Part shown: in pieces, positions 10,398 to 21,041 of the stretch
Numbering within the stretch: position 1 is the first letter of the stretch
How the letters are laid out: each line of letters starts with the position of its first letter
Assembly: GCA_029817715.1 (NCBI GenBank)
Contig: JARUPY010000538.1
Coordinates: 1,302,001 to 1,366,000, forward strand
DNA from: Melastoma dodecandrum
Taxonomy: Eukaryota; Streptophyta; Magnoliopsida; Myrtales; Melastomataceae
DNA length: 64,000 bases
Reading direction: 5' to 3'
Notes under the pieces: model-generated
What the model was told of the DNA's origin: nothing
The model's input: the letters and a program-made list of their open reading frames with translations, nothing else
Databases searched by the model: none
Program-made: the position numbers and the translations under genes

Positions 10398-12539
10398 ATT
10401 GTTTACTAACAACTTCAGTCGACACCATATTATTGAACCAAAAATCAAACCACGTATTCGTTTTTCGTATATTGGACGACGCGTTTGGCGTTCAACACGT
10501 CTCGCGCATCGCCCTCCCTCCGGATACATATTATATATAGTATGAGTTCAGTTCCCTTACAAAGTGTGGCCTACCCGGCAATTCCAACATGCATGTTTTG
10601 GTGCTCCCCTCATTGTTCTCATCACGCAATCCTAATGTCAGCCACTTTGTTGGAAGTGTAGGGGGACATGCTGAAAGGTTCCCGACTTTATTTATTAATG
10701 CACACGCCTTATTTTACTTCGTTTCGTTCGTTCAAGTTGGGTACTCCAAGTATTCAATGAAAGACTACTTTAGCTACTAAGAAAACCTTCACTTAGCAAT
10801 AATCAAGTTTATTTACAAAATCTAATCCCAATTACAAGGTCACACTTTTAGGAACTAAGGACGCCTACTTCGTGATCTCCTTCCTGTCATGCACGCACAT
10901 ACAATAATAAGTGAATAAGCGCACGCGATTTTTAATATCCTCAAGCATTTATCCTTCCTCTTTACTTCAACTCGGGGGAGGAGAGGACTTTCCTGTCCTA
11001 ACCCCTCACCCAACGCCTTCTTTCATAGGTAACTCGAGATCGGGATTCTTCACTGACCCTCTCATAACCTTCCTCCGAGGGCGGGATAGCTCACCGGTCC
11101 CCTCATCTATAATTTACACGCACGCCGAGAGTGGGATGATTCTCCGATCCTCCTGAAAGTCCTTAATCTGAGGATGCCGAACCCCTCATCCGTGCCTTAC
11201 ACACTCACGAGAGTGGGATTACTCGCCAATCCTCCCTAGAGTACTTGAATCCGAGTGTGGGAATATCATCGAACCCCTCATTCGCGTCTTACACACTCAC
11301 GCGGGAGTGGGATTACTCATTGATCCTCCCGATACCACTTTGACACGAGGGCGGGAAGCATCACCGATCACCTCCGCATGCTAAGAAGCCATGCTCAACT
11401 TGCAAAACCCCATAAATGTGTCACCTTTCCTTGTTTACCACCCATCCGGCACACATCCATGCCACTTTCACCAACCATCCCTTCCATTCTCCACCGATCA
11501 CACTTTACCACACCTTACACACAAGATATGGGGTGTACTCATCCATTTCCGCATGGATCCTAGCCTTCCCCCATCCTCACACCACACATGCACTCGCACA
11601 TCACCCGATCCGAGCACCGCATCAACATTCTCAACATGGAAGCTAACATTTCTAGCATAAGGAAGTACGAGGGAAGAGGAAAGTTCGTATCTTTCCAACG
11701 ATCCGCCACAAGACAAGGTAGGTTATCTTCTTCCCTTAACCTTCCCTCACTACGGAACACTTTTCCCTCTTCTTCTCTTCACGGATCCTCCACTTAAGCC
11801 AAGCGTTGTGCATGGGATGCTTAACTTCCGGTAAACCCTCATCTATTTCTCTTATTACACTTGTCCTCAACCAAAATCCGTGAGCCATACACACCAACAA
11901 CCCAAGTTAATTGTGATATCACCACTGCTAAGGAAGATAAGTGCGGAATGAGGGTAAATGAGGTACATTTCCTCTGATCCACCACCGGGCACCGCGAGTC
12001 CTCCTTCTTCACGAGCTCGCTCCCGAACAAGCTCCCTTGCTCCCCCGTCTTCCGGATCCTCTCCCGCGTGCATCTAGCAAGGATCTCCCCCTTGAGCCCT
12101 TCGGGAACGCCCCCTTCTTCTTCCTCCCTCTCGGTTTCCCCCTCTTCTTTCTCTTCTCTTTTCTTTTCCTCCACGCACGCTAGAGTGAGGATTGTACTCC
12201 AAAATATCTTTCTTTATCTTATGGCTCAATGACATTTTTTTAATATCCTTAATGTTTCAAGATCAGGCCAGTTTGTTATTTTGGGCTTCCTCCCCTTTTG
12301 ATCCGATTAACTCTTTTATGTGGGTTGACCAAGTTCTCTTCCTTGTTCACTTGGCCCGCCTCGTCCTCCCTTTTTGGCACTGAGGCCTCCACTGTGGACA
12401 ATAGAGAAATGTTCCCTTTTATGGTGGTCCCCAAAACAAATTTGTCTATTACGATTGCGAGTTTCAAAAATACCGTTTTACGGCAGTTTTCTCCTAACCT
12501 TTTCTTAACCCAAAATTAATTTTCAAGATTAAATCAGGA
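10398..12539. other. Intergenic stretch between Tat element and pararetrovirus
   Basis: No gene recognised. It contains a degenerate repeat region (listed separately) and A/T- and C/T-rich unique DNA. The left junction of the integrated virus probably lies near 12.5 kb. Open frames here are short, overlapping and without recognisable motifs. Confidence 0.5.
11018..11370 (+). repeat. Degenerate repeats around a gagtgggattactc core
   Basis: Variants of gagtgggattactc-ccgatcctcc recur at irregular spacing of about 50-70 bases (for example near 11124, 11211 and 11306), alternating with gagggcgggaagcatcaccg forms and cttacacactcacg. The copies are diverged, which suggests an old minisatellite. 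Confidence 0.55.
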
Positions 12540-12556
12540 AAATTTTTCTTAAGCGG

Positions 12557-12568
12557 GCTCTGATACCA
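12557..12568 (-). promoter_or_regulatory. Primer-binding site for initiator Met tRNA
   Basis: On the minus strand the sequence is TGGTATCAGAGC, a perfect complement to the 3' end of plant initiator tRNA-Met. In caulimovirids it marks the minus-strand DNA start and the conventional genome origin. It lies several hundred bases downstream of the promoter candidates, as expected for a pregenomic leader. Copia elements and chromoviruses use the same site, but no LTR adjoins this one. Confidence 0.75.
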
Positions 12569-12664
12569 ATAAAAATACAGAGGATAATAAGCGATGCAAA
12601 TTAACTCCCTGAAGAGTTAGATACCAGCATGCTAGATATTCCTCAGTATTGACAGGAATCGAAC

Positions 12665-12973
12665 TTAAGATGTTTTTCCTAATTGTTTTTGGCGTAGGCG
12701 TTCTACCAACCTCAAATACTCGTTTGAGTATTTTGAACTTGCCGTAAATCTAAGATTAGACTTACCTTCAAGGAAATATTCCTCGAATTTACTCTGTACT
12801 AGAGTCAGTTCTTCTAATTTCTTAGAATAACTCTCTATCTGCTTTGATATTTGTGATATCTGTGCTGCTAGATATTCAAGACGATCTACTATGGTATTAA
12901 GAAGACCAGTAGTAGAATCCTTGCCAACCCCGTGATCCAAATGCAGAAGATCTGGGTTAGGACAATCAATCAT
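12665..12973 (-). CDS. Small coiled-coil ORF in the pararetrovirus leader region
   Basis: 102 codons. Residues 25-75 show a heptad pattern of L/I/V with charged residues (VDRLEYLAAQISQISKQIE, KLEELTLVQSKFEEYF), predicting a coiled coil. It lies between the promoter candidates and the primer site, where long ORFs are not usual. Small coiled-coil proteins such as virion-associated proteins are known in caulimovirids, but I cannot assign this one. The start chosen is the first ATG of the frame. Confidence 0.45.
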   Translation of the reverse strand: MIDCPNPDLLHLDHGVGKDSTTGLLNTIVDRLEYLAAQISQISKQIESYSKKLEELTLVQSKFEEYFLEGKSNLRFTASSKYSNEYLRLVERLRQKQLGKTS

Positions 12974-13231
12974 ATAATGGCTCGTGCACTTGCACCACCT
13001 TGATTAAGTTGCCTTGATCAAAATCTTCTTTCAGAACAGAAAGAACAGCATAAACAACTCCCAACTTATAAAGATGCTTATCATACCTTAATTGAATCGC
13101 TCAGAGGGTCCACCAAGCTTCCGCACTAAAAGAACTCAGAAACCTAAGTTTCAAGAGTCTTCTTCTCAAAAACTTAGAGAAGGCAATGGAGAGGCTCTTC
13201 TGTGTCATCCAAATGCCCATAACATGATGGA

Positions 13232-13239
13232 CTTATATA
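13232..13239 (-). promoter_or_regulatory. Candidate TATA box, downstream alternative
   Basis: The minus strand reads TATATAAG, 664 bases upstream of the primer site. This distance suits a typical caulimovirid leader of about 600 nt. It competes with the site at 13551 as the pregenomic promoter. Confidence 0.4.
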
Positions 13240-13513
13240 GACACTCATCATCCAAGGTTTCATCCTGATGGATTAGCCTTACAAGGTTTAGTCATAATGA
13301 CTTATCCTTCAAGGTGTCGATCCGCAGATCTAACCTTTAGTTAGACTTAATCGGTTTTGATTAGTTCTAACGTTCTTGGTTTCTTAAGGTATTTTTCGAA
13401 GAACAAACAGAGAAAACTTCTACTCTGATTTGAGATCGAAGTTTTGAGAGATTTTCTTCTGGAGGACAATCAAAGATTTCTTACTCAAAGTTTTGAGAGA
13501 GAAAATTCTCTAT

Positions 13514-13557
13514 TCAGATTGCCTCCCCAAATGAGGTAGAGGGCTTGTGAATATATA
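13514..13557 (-). promoter_or_regulatory. 35S-like promoter core of the pararetrovirus
   Basis: The minus strand has TATATAT (13551-13557), followed some 20-30 bases later by CATTTGGGGAGGCAATCTGA. That resembles the start-site region of the cauliflower mosaic virus 35S promoter. The position, after the last long ORF and before the leader, fits the pregenomic RNA promoter. Confidence 0.5.
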
Positions 13558-13659
13558 CACTAAGGAGCTGGTGCCTATGCACTGTTTGCCAGCTCAAAAG
13601 TAAAAGGAATCTAAACTGTTACAAAAGTTAGTGGGGTCCTAATGACCGACAAAAATGTC

Positions 13660-13950
13660 CTAGTCTAACTTTATACAGTTGTCTTCTCCCGTCTGCATTG
13701 GTGCATTGTCTTGGGAGATTCCTTCATTGTTGTTGGCGCGTGAAGCCTTGCCAACCTCTTCTTTTTCTGAGAGTCTCTGTGGTTCTTGAACCGTCTTAAG
13801 GATTTGTTGGGCTCTCTCATCATCTTCAATTTGCTGATTTAGGGTCTTGTCTTGGAAATCAGCAATTTTGCTCCAAACCTCGAAGGTGTCGGTTCGGAGG
13901 TGTAACTCAGAGTTCTCTCGCCTCCAGAAACTATCTAGAAGTTCGAGCAT
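13660..13950 (-). CDS. Short acidic ORF downstream of the zinc-knuckle ORF
   Basis: 96 codons, rich in E, D and Q, with no recognised motif. It lies between the long C-proximal ORF and the promoter. It may be the displaced C-terminal end of the preceding protein, or a small viral ORF overlapping the promoter region. Low certainty. Confidence 0.3.
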   Translation of the reverse strand: MLELLDSFWRRENSELHLRTDTFEVWSKIADFQDKTLNQQIEDDERAQQILKTVQEPQRLSEKEEVGKASRANNNEGISQDNAPMQTGEDNCIKLD

Positions 13951-14371
13951 TCTTTACCATCCTCGGTCTCCTGCTTGTTCGTCGATGAGGCTTAGATCTG
14001 ACCGAAGAATCGTGACGGTAATTATACCGTCACAGAGCACGTAGTATTCGTCCTTACGGGCTAACACATGCTCCAACACATCCTTAAGAAACTCAACCTT
14101 TATGGCTTTCCGGACTGTTTTGTCCTTGTAGTATTTTCGTCATAAACCTCTCTGATCGAGGTCCTGTCGTTGAGGTTCCACCAGACGTCTACTCTCACAA
14201 GGGTGGATGTCCCATACCTGCAGATTTTGAAGTATTACCTTCCCATACTACGGATGGTCTTCTTCCTCCCTTAACGTGCTAGTAATCAATGCCGTGGCAT
14301 ATTTTAGTCCATAGCCTAGGCATCCAAGTACATACCTTACCAACATAGGCAGTGGTTCCACACACTCTGGT

Positions 14372-15937
14372 TCAGATCTGTCGATCTCCAGGATGTCTAC
14401 GAACCCACCATGTCTGAATGAATTCGTAAGGTGCTGCTATTCCCACCATGTCTGAATGAATTCTCAGAGACGGCCACTTCCCCGATATCCAATGTAGATA
14501 CGATTGAAGTACAGTGTTTTCCTCAAGCGAAGATTCACTCATGTCTACTACTATCCTTGGGACTTCATAATTTTTTACTTCCCCTAGTATTATTAACATA
14601 GTTGTGGAGAAAATCTGCTGTCTCTCTTTTTCAACTCGGGACAGCTCCTCCTCACCTGAAGCCATAATCGATAGCTTATACTCCAGGTCTTTGATATACT
14701 CAATTGTCTTTCTTGCGAAAAACTCAACTTGGCGCTTGTCATCATGTTTGATGCCACCCATGAGTCCTCCACAGACTACAGACGCATCCCAACTTAGGAA
14801 TTCATCTTCGAATGAGTCTTGATCAAAAAACCAGGATCCTCCCAGATCCTCTTGGATTTTTCCAACATGGCCTTTGCCATCGTGACTTCTGTCACCGTGA
14901 GCATTTTCACCAGACTCCTTGGCCGAGTTTCTAATAGGAATTGCTTCCTCAAGGTTCTCTTTCTTCTCAAGATTACCTTCCAACGATGCGTAAGCACTTC
15001 CAAAATCGAAGTATTGCTCACACTCCATTGCAGCCGCTTCCTCAAGTTCTGCCCTTGGTTCAGGGTTTATCTCTTGGATTGGCTCATCAATTAAAGTCTT
15101 AAATCTCTCTTCTGCCTCAGAAACATATTCTTTCTCAACCCGCTCTTTCTGCATCTCCAATAGACTTTTATAGAGCTTTGCAGCCTGGTTAATAGAAATC
15201 TTTTGCTCTTTGGCTATGTGATCTCGACAGTAATTGAAATGCATCGTGGTTAACGGAAACCACCAAGGTTGCTCAACCTTACCGTCCATCTTAGGACCAT
15301 CCTTTGCAGGATCTTCCTCCTTGGGACCAGAAGACCTAAGCCTCTTGGCTTTCCTCTTCTTTCTGGCTTTCTCCTGTGACTCCGCTTTTACCTTGTCCTT
15401 CAGATCTGCCATTTTCACATCTCCTTTGGAGCTTTCCTCCTTTGGATCTGCCATCTTCTTTTGAAGATCTATCTTCACGTTTCTTCCAGAGTTGGTGTTA
15501 TCCTTCTCCTTCAGATCCGTCTTCCCTTCCTGGGAACTTTTCGCTTTCCCCTTAGAATTGGCTTTTGCCTTTCTTTTGGGTTCAGTCGTTCTCTCTCGAG
15601 AAACTATCTTCGCTTTTCCCTCAGATCTAGACACATCTTCTTGGGGATTAGCCTTCTCCTTCTGGAGATCTTGTTTCGCCTTACTCTTGGAGTCAGCTTT
15701 TGCTTTCTCCTTAAGTTCAGCCTTCCCCTTCTGGGAATCCGCAGTTTTCAGCTTCTTGGGACATTCGTAAGAACGATGTCCTAGTTGCTTACACTGCCAG
15801 CAGAGAACTGCTGCCTTCGTTCCTGAAACGGAACCAGCATCACTATGCTCACTATCTCCCTTGTTAGGACATACCTTTCGGGAGTGTCCCTCCTTCTTGC
15901 ATCCCCAGCATATCTTTCTCTTTGCAGCAGGATCCAT
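14372..15937 (-). CDS. Pararetrovirus distal ORF: two zinc knuckles and lysine-rich repeats
   Basis: 521 codons from the ATG at 15937, overlapping the end of the RT ORF by 74 bases in a different frame. Residues 5-60 carry two CCHC knuckles (CWGCKKEGHSRKVC and CWQCKQLGHRSYEC). They are followed by about 140 residues of K/E/S/A-rich imperfect repeats (for example KAKADSKSKAK). A more globular part then begins at WWFPLTTMHFNYCRDH, and the C-terminus is acidic. The position corresponds to the transactivator/inclusion-body ORF of caulimovirids. I did not recognise a convincing transactivator core, so the role is by position only. The reading frame is intact over its length. Confidence 0.6.
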   Translation of the reverse strand: MDPAAKRKICWGCKKEGHSRKVCPNKGDSEHSDAGSVSGTKAAVLCWQCKQLGHRSYECPKKLKTADSQKGKAELKEKAKADSKSKAKQDLQKEKANPQEDVSRSEGKAKIVSRERTTEPKRKAKANSKGKAKSSQEGKTDLKEKDNTNSGRNVKIDLQKKMADPKEESSKGDVKMADLKDKVKAESQEKARKKRKAKRLRSSGPKEEDPAKDGPKMDGKVEQPWWFPLTTMHFNYCRDHIAKEQKISINQAAKLYKSLLEMQKERVEKEYVSEAEERFKTLIDEPIQEINPEPRAELEEAAAMECEQYFDFGSAYASLEGNLEKKENLEEAIPIRNSAKESGENAHGDRSHDGKGHVGKIQEDLGGSWFFDQDSFEDEFLSWDASVVCGGLMGGIKHDDKRQVEFFARKTIEYIKDLEYKLSIMASGEEELSRVEKERQQIFSTTMLIILGEVKNYEVPRIVVDMSESSLEENTVLQSYLHWISGKWPSLRIHSDMVGIAAPYEFIQTWWVRRHPGDRQI

Positions 15938-17453
15938 CTGCAGAGTTTTTAGAAAGAGAGGTGTTTGCAAGTTCTCTAGAGAGAGAGTCAGCTATTATGT
16001 TGTGGTCGGACTGAATGTATTCGACCTCGTATTTATAATAGCTAAACCATTCCTGCAACCTTAAGAGTCTAGTTTGCCTAGCTTCCTTAAGGTTCAGACT
16101 CATAAACCTTTTTACATAGGTCGAGTCAGAGCGCACTAAAAATTCTTTCGGTGCCAAAAAGATGTAAAAAGCCTTTATTCCGTATTTTAAGGCTAATACT
16201 TCTTTTTCATGTATCGGGTACCGTAGCTCGCACCCCTTGAAGCTTCCCGACCAGTATTTGCACACCGGTTCTGGTTTTCGTCCTTTAATTTTGAGGACTG
16301 CTCCCCAAAATTCTTTAGAAGCATCAACCTCCAGGACTAACTCATCCTTATCAGAAGGCAAAGCGAGTTGTGGCAAAATTTTCACCTTTGCTTTAATCCT
16401 TCTAATAAATTGAGTATCTTCATCTTCCCACATCCAAGGATTTGTAGAAGAGGTTTTCTTCGAAATCCTACTTAGATCTCGGGAAAGATCTTTCACAAAC
16501 TTTCTTGCATAGTTAGCACATCCACAAAATCTTTGGACTTGCTTTCTATCCTCAAGTCTGTCAGGAAAATTAACTATTTTCTCAGCAATATGATTTTGCA
16601 GTTTAATTTTTCCCTGCTCAATCTCCATGCCTAGAAAATTAACTGACTCCCTAAACCATTCTATCTTTTTCTCCGATAGAATCATGCCCTCCTGTCGGAA
16701 GACATCAGTCACCTTATCAAGGTGTCTCATGTGGTCGTCCTCAGTCTGACTGTAGACTAACACATCGTCAATATAGACCGCACAAAATTTTCGGACTTGC
16801 TTGAAAGCATTATCCATTTTGCGCTGAAAAACGCCTGGAGCATTTTTCAGGCCGAACGACATTACCAGCCATTCAAACATTCCTTGCGGAGCATTGAAGG
16901 CAGTTAGAGGAACCGACTCTTCCTCCATCTTGACTTGCCAGTATCCACTTTTCAAGTCAAACTTAGAGAAGAACTTTGGTTGGCTCAGACTTACCCTATC
17001 AATTAAATCTCCCGCAGTGGGAATCTTATAGCCATCGTCCTTCGTAGCTTTGTTAAGCTGACGATAATCTATAACCATTCGTGCTTTACCTCGCACCTGC
17101 TCGGCATGATTTATAACCATAAAGGCAGGACTAGAATGTGGACTGTAACTGTCCCTAATCAAGCCTTTTCCAAGCAACTCAGGAATTTGTTTGTCAAACT
17201 CCTCAACCATCTCAGCTGTATATGTAATATTTCTGGCTCTTATAATGGTTCCGGGATCTTTCAACTCTAATCTAGCCCTGAGGCCATTTCGAGTCCATAA
17301 CTTTAGTGGGTCTTCACTAAAATTATCGGCTAGTTTTATTAGGAACTTATCCCATTTTGTTCCCATTAACTTAACAGCCATACACACTTCTTGTTTTGGA
17401 AACAAGTCGTCATACCAGTTAGAACTTCTGGTATTCGTTGGGGAAAACAAGGT
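15864..17453 (-). CDS. Pararetrovirus reverse transcriptase and RNase H
   Basis: About 528 codons in the same frame as the upstream protease, from which an in-frame TAA at 17454-17456 separates it. RT motifs are visible in order: MVIDYRQLNKATKDDGYKIP, FSKFDLKSGYWQV, MSFGLKNAPGVFQRKMD and the catalytic box YIDDVLVYS. RNase H follows, with LEVDASKEFWGAVL, the catalytic E in YPIHEKEVLALKYG and a final HNIIADSLSR. The absence of an integrase afterwards is characteristic of Caulimoviridae. It would copy pregenomic RNA into DNA. The segment lacks its own ATG start. Confidence 0.92.
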   Translation of the reverse strand, partial: TLFSPTNTRSSNWYDDLFPKQEVCMAVKLMGTKWDKFLIKLADNFSEDPLKLWTRNGLRARLELKDPGTIIRARNITYTAEMVEEFDKQIPELLGKGLIRDSYSPHSSPAFMVINHAEQVRGKARMVIDYRQLNKATKDDGYKIPTAGDLIDRVSLSQPKFFSKFDLKSGYWQVKMEEESVPLTAFNAPQGMFEWLVMSFGLKNAPGVFQRKMDNAFKQVRKFCAVYIDDVLVYSQTEDDHMRHLDKVTDVFRQEGMILSEKKIEWFRESVNFLGMEIEQGKIKLQNHIAEKIVNFPDRLEDRKQVQRFCGCANYARKFVKDLSRDLSRISKKTSSTNPWMWEDEDTQFIRRIKAKVKILPQLALPSDKDELVLEVDASKEFWGAVLKIKGRKPEPVCKYWSGSFKGCELRYPIHEKEVLALKYGIKAFYIFLAPKEFLVRSDSTYVKRFMSLNLKEARQTRLLRLQEWFSYYKYEVEYIQSDHNIIADSLSRELANTSLSKNSADGSCCKEKDMLGMQEGGTLPKGMS

Positions 17454-18527
17454 TTATTCCCATGAAACGTTCTCATCCAACCGTATATCACCACGTTGAG
17501 CTCGCACTCTGAAAGCTCTTTCACATGGTGAATTATCACAGTACTCGGTCTGTTTTACCGGATAGAACCCAAACTTTAAGCTTAACTTAGGTTCTTGGAG
17601 AATACTGATCTTTACACCACCTATGGACACATGATGGACATCCTGCACAAAAGGTAGGTTTTCCTTTTGTCCTTTTAGAAAGGCATTACCAATTATGATG
17701 TCTGCCTCTAATAAAGGATGGGTCAGGATCTCTTTAATGATGAACTTTTGTCCACCAACAAAGACGGGCACATTATTGGCCTGATGGCTGACTATTGTCG
17801 CCATTCCATCTACGTTTACCATATGAATGGGTTTCTGCAGTGGTTTCCACCACTCATCTGGTAGAGCATTGAGTCTAGCACAAGTTATGCTACACCCAGT
17901 ATCTATCAAAGTATCTAGAGAATACTCATAGTATCCAGGAAACTTGAAGGTTAGAGCCACATATGTACTCAAGTCCTCCTTCCTGACACTGAACCCAATA
18001 TTCTTAGGTACTTCCTGGGATGGTTCTATCATCCTCCAGATTTCGTCTATTGGTATAGACCTTTGCTCGGCTATCTACTCAATAACCTTACAAACTTCAG
18101 GAATCTTAGACAAAGAGTTTTCCACACCGGTAACTCTTAACATTCGTATCGACTCCTCTCTCGGTTGGTCTACAGGGTCTTCATAAACTGGTAATGATAC
18201 CTGTCTATACCCTACGATCCTACCTGTATGTTGCGACGGGGCTCTCGAATCAACAGACCTTCGAGACATTTCTTCTATTAGTGGTGGAGCAGATGATTTT
18301 GCTGGTCGGGACACAATTATGTCCTCTCCCATATCACTAGCTCTAGAAGAAACATCAGAGAGCGTATGTGCCCTTGGTTCTCTCAGGAGTGGCATCCTCA
18401 TAAGCAGATGTCTATCAGCTCTAAAACCGTCTCTAGACGGTTCACTCAACATCAAAGTAATCTCGTTACCTCTTTGTCGGATATTAGCCGCACTAATTGG
18501 TCTAGAGCTACTACCAGGTTCAGTCAT
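17454..18527 (-). pseudogene. Pararetrovirus protease segment, interrupted by stops
   Basis: Starts at the ATG at 18527, which overlaps the end of the movement-protein frame by 8 bases (ATGACTGA), a typical viral coupling. An in-frame stop at 18075 splits it and a second lies at 17454. The part from 18032 down contains a retropepsin-like site (LIDTGCSITCA) and a GNAFLKGQ motif like caulimovirid proteases. The N-terminal 150 residues are Ser/Arg-rich with no motif. The product would cleave the polyprotein. The stops indicate an inactive copy. Confidence 0.75.
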
Positions 18528-19281
18528 AACCCAATTTCTTGGCCAGGTTAACTCTAATTACCTCTTGCCTATGAAACTGTTGGTAGTTATTATGACCTTC
18601 TTCGAACAACTCAGTAAGTCTTGAGATGTTCCTCATACCAGGACTGGTTGTATTTACCAATCGGTAGATTACTCTAGTGTGATACGCCAAAAACTTGGCC
18701 TGGGAATTCATTCTCTCCATATTCATCGATTTGATCCTTAAGGTCAATGAATTTCCCAAACAGCGATCGTTCAGGGCCATCATGAAATTTGGATGGACCT
18801 GGAACCATACAGGGCCGTGTGCAAGGTTTGCCTGTATACCTGATATCAGCTGATCTCTAAACTCTCGCCATCGTTTATCAATTACAGCTGCTACCACAGG
18901 ACTATCCACTTGAAGATGGAATAGCGGGATCAATCCTACCTGGATTAACCCAATGTGTATATAGTTATATACACCTCTCGCACGTTGCATGGTTTCCCTA
19001 ATGCGTTGTATGTTGAGTAATGGGATATCCAAAGTCTCAAGTTCCGTACTTGTAACTTGAGCCGTTGCTTCTGTTTATGAGATGTCGATTATAGATCTAA
19101 AATTAAATCTTGAAACGTTATAGACCTCTCTCACATTAACATTAGGCAACCTCCATTCCAGAACTGACTGGGATGGATCTTCGTACTGGTGGGATTCCTC
19201 CAGTACCTGATTCGATGCTTCTAAGGGAACCATCTCATCACCATCTTCGTTCTGCTCTGCTCTCATCATGAACAGATGCAT
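18520..19281 (-). pseudogene. Pararetrovirus 30K-superfamily movement protein segment
   Basis: The frame running 19032 to 18520 has YNYIHIGLIQVGLIPLFH, then D-containing SPVVAAVIDKRWREF and FQVHPNFMMALND, the conserved pattern of 30K cell-to-cell movement proteins in caulimovirids. An in-frame TAA at 19075 interrupts the link to the preceding segment (19281-19078), which is acidic. It normally lines plasmodesmata to let virus pass between cells. Here it is downstream of the coat region, as in Cavemovirus and Solendovirus. Defective. Confidence 0.78.
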
Positions 19282-19452
19282 TTTTCAGAGATCAGAATCT
19301 TCTTCTGAATCTGTATCATAATCAGATACAACTTCATAGATGGATTCTACTTCCGAGTCTATGTCGGAAATGTCCTGCTCATCTATTGGTTCATAAGCCA
19401 AGACTTCCTCCTCTTGACTCCTGTCATCCAGGAACACCATTCGGAGTCTTTC

Positions 19453-21041
19453 TCACCTTTGGTTCTTCTGGGGACAAGTATCCGCCTTGTGGTCTTTCGA
19501 ACCGCAAAACCAGCAGCAATTGCAACTGCTCAACGGTTTCCCCTTAGGACATTTAGGTTCTCTGCCATGCTTGCGTTTGAAGGCATCGATCCTATCTTTG
19601 TCTTTCAGTTTATCCCGTCTCCTTACAAACCTTCTAGGTTTGTAAGCATAACCTCCTTTCTGCTTCCGTTGGAAGTCCTTCTTGGGCCAAACTTTCTTTT
19701 TGTTATACCCAACAAACCTCCTCTTTCGAGGAAAGTTTCTTGACCTCAAAGAATCTCCTGAAGTACTGCGAGTATCGCATCCATACCTTCCAGGCACATA
19801 CTCAATTTGAGAACAACAGTCATTGTTCAAGTATGGCAGCTTCTTATCTGCCTCCTTTACTTGGAGCTCAGTACATGCCTTTCGCATTGCGTACTTAACC
19901 GCCTGAATTTTTCCTCCGAGTCGAGAGACAATCTTTTCCTCACTCAGAAGTAATTCATAAGCCTTTTGCGCAACTTCCGGCCAAGGTTCTGGAAGTTTTA
20001 CAAAAAAGGTTCCCAATATGAACTGTTGAGACACTATGTCCAGATTGTAATAATACTTCTGGAATTCACATACGTAGCTATCAAACCAGCACATATCGCA
20101 GATCTGTAGTTTAACCAAAGCGGTCAATGACTGCTCTTTTTCCACAGTCTCAGTGGATAATGAAAACCACATAACTCCCGTTTTAATGCGTCAGCGATGA
20201 TTGCCAACACACCATCAACGGTCAGCGCCTGATCTATCTTTTCTTTGATGTCAGTATGAGCCACCAAAGATTTCCAGTATTTCTGCGCCGTTCCCATGAG
20301 GGCTGCCACGCATAATTCGTAAACTGATCCAAGGGATAAAATTCATGCGGACGCAGTCATTCGAATTAGTGATAACCATTCATCTATCTTTTCAGATACG
20401 TGCTTCTCACAATCTATGTCCAGAAAAGCACCAGGGGTGATTATAGGCTTTAATACATTATCCCTAGGAACAAACTCTTGTTTAGTTCGATGAGGATAAT
20501 CGGGCCTGTAAATTTCCCTCTTCGCAGTTACCAGTTCATTAAACGTTCGATTGTCTAAATGAACTGCGGCATCTTCTGCCAGACCTAAGGCTTTCCGTAA
20601 GTCTTTCGCCAACTCTCCACTTTGAGAGTTCAAATTCGCACTTCGCTTTTGTGAGTCTAAAATGTAAGGAGCCACTGACTCTTTATACATTTCATCCACA
20701 CTCTTGCCTTGATTCTGTTTGGAATTTCTTCCTCCCAGATTCAACCTTTCGACTGGTTTTCCTGTCGTACTCTTCAGTCCAGAAGTCGCCTCGGCTTCAG
20801 GCCTTTTTAAACCTCTTTCTCTTTCCAGAGCGTCTAACATTGTGTTTACAATAGAGCCTACTTCCTTTGCCATTTGGTTTCGGCTTTCTAGACTTTCATT
20901 GCTCCCTTGAATAGTCAGCTGAGTTAAAATGTCATTTATACTCTTGCTGATTCCCAAAGGAGACATCCTAGACTCCGGAACGAACTCCAATCTTGGCGGA
21001 GTTCCAGAAGGATTTCCCGAAGATTTTCCTTCTCCAGCCAT
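19453..21041 (-). pseudogene. Pararetrovirus coat protein region, frameshifted
   Basis: Begins at the ATG at 21041 after an A/T-rich leader. A stop at 20343-20345 and a frame change near 20150 break it into three open pieces. The distal piece holds the capsid-like FQKYYYNLDIVSQQF and FVKLPEPW, a basic Arg/Lys-rich stretch, and a CCHC knuckle (CWFCGSKDHKADTC) just before its end at 19453. That is the usual C-terminal RNA-binding signature of caulimovirid coat proteins. The N-terminal 230 residues are hydrophilic and unassigned. Confidence 0.75.

Noticed and set aside
12557..12568. Primer site read as belonging to a copia or chromovirus LTR element
   Set aside because: No LTR adjoins it and no integrase exists in the minus-strand ORFs; movement and coat protein motifs point to a pararetrovirus.
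15461..15784. Phe/Leu-rich plus-strand frames that look like membrane proteins
   Set aside because: They are the complement of the lysine-repeat region of the viral ORF (AAG/AAA read as CTT/TTT).
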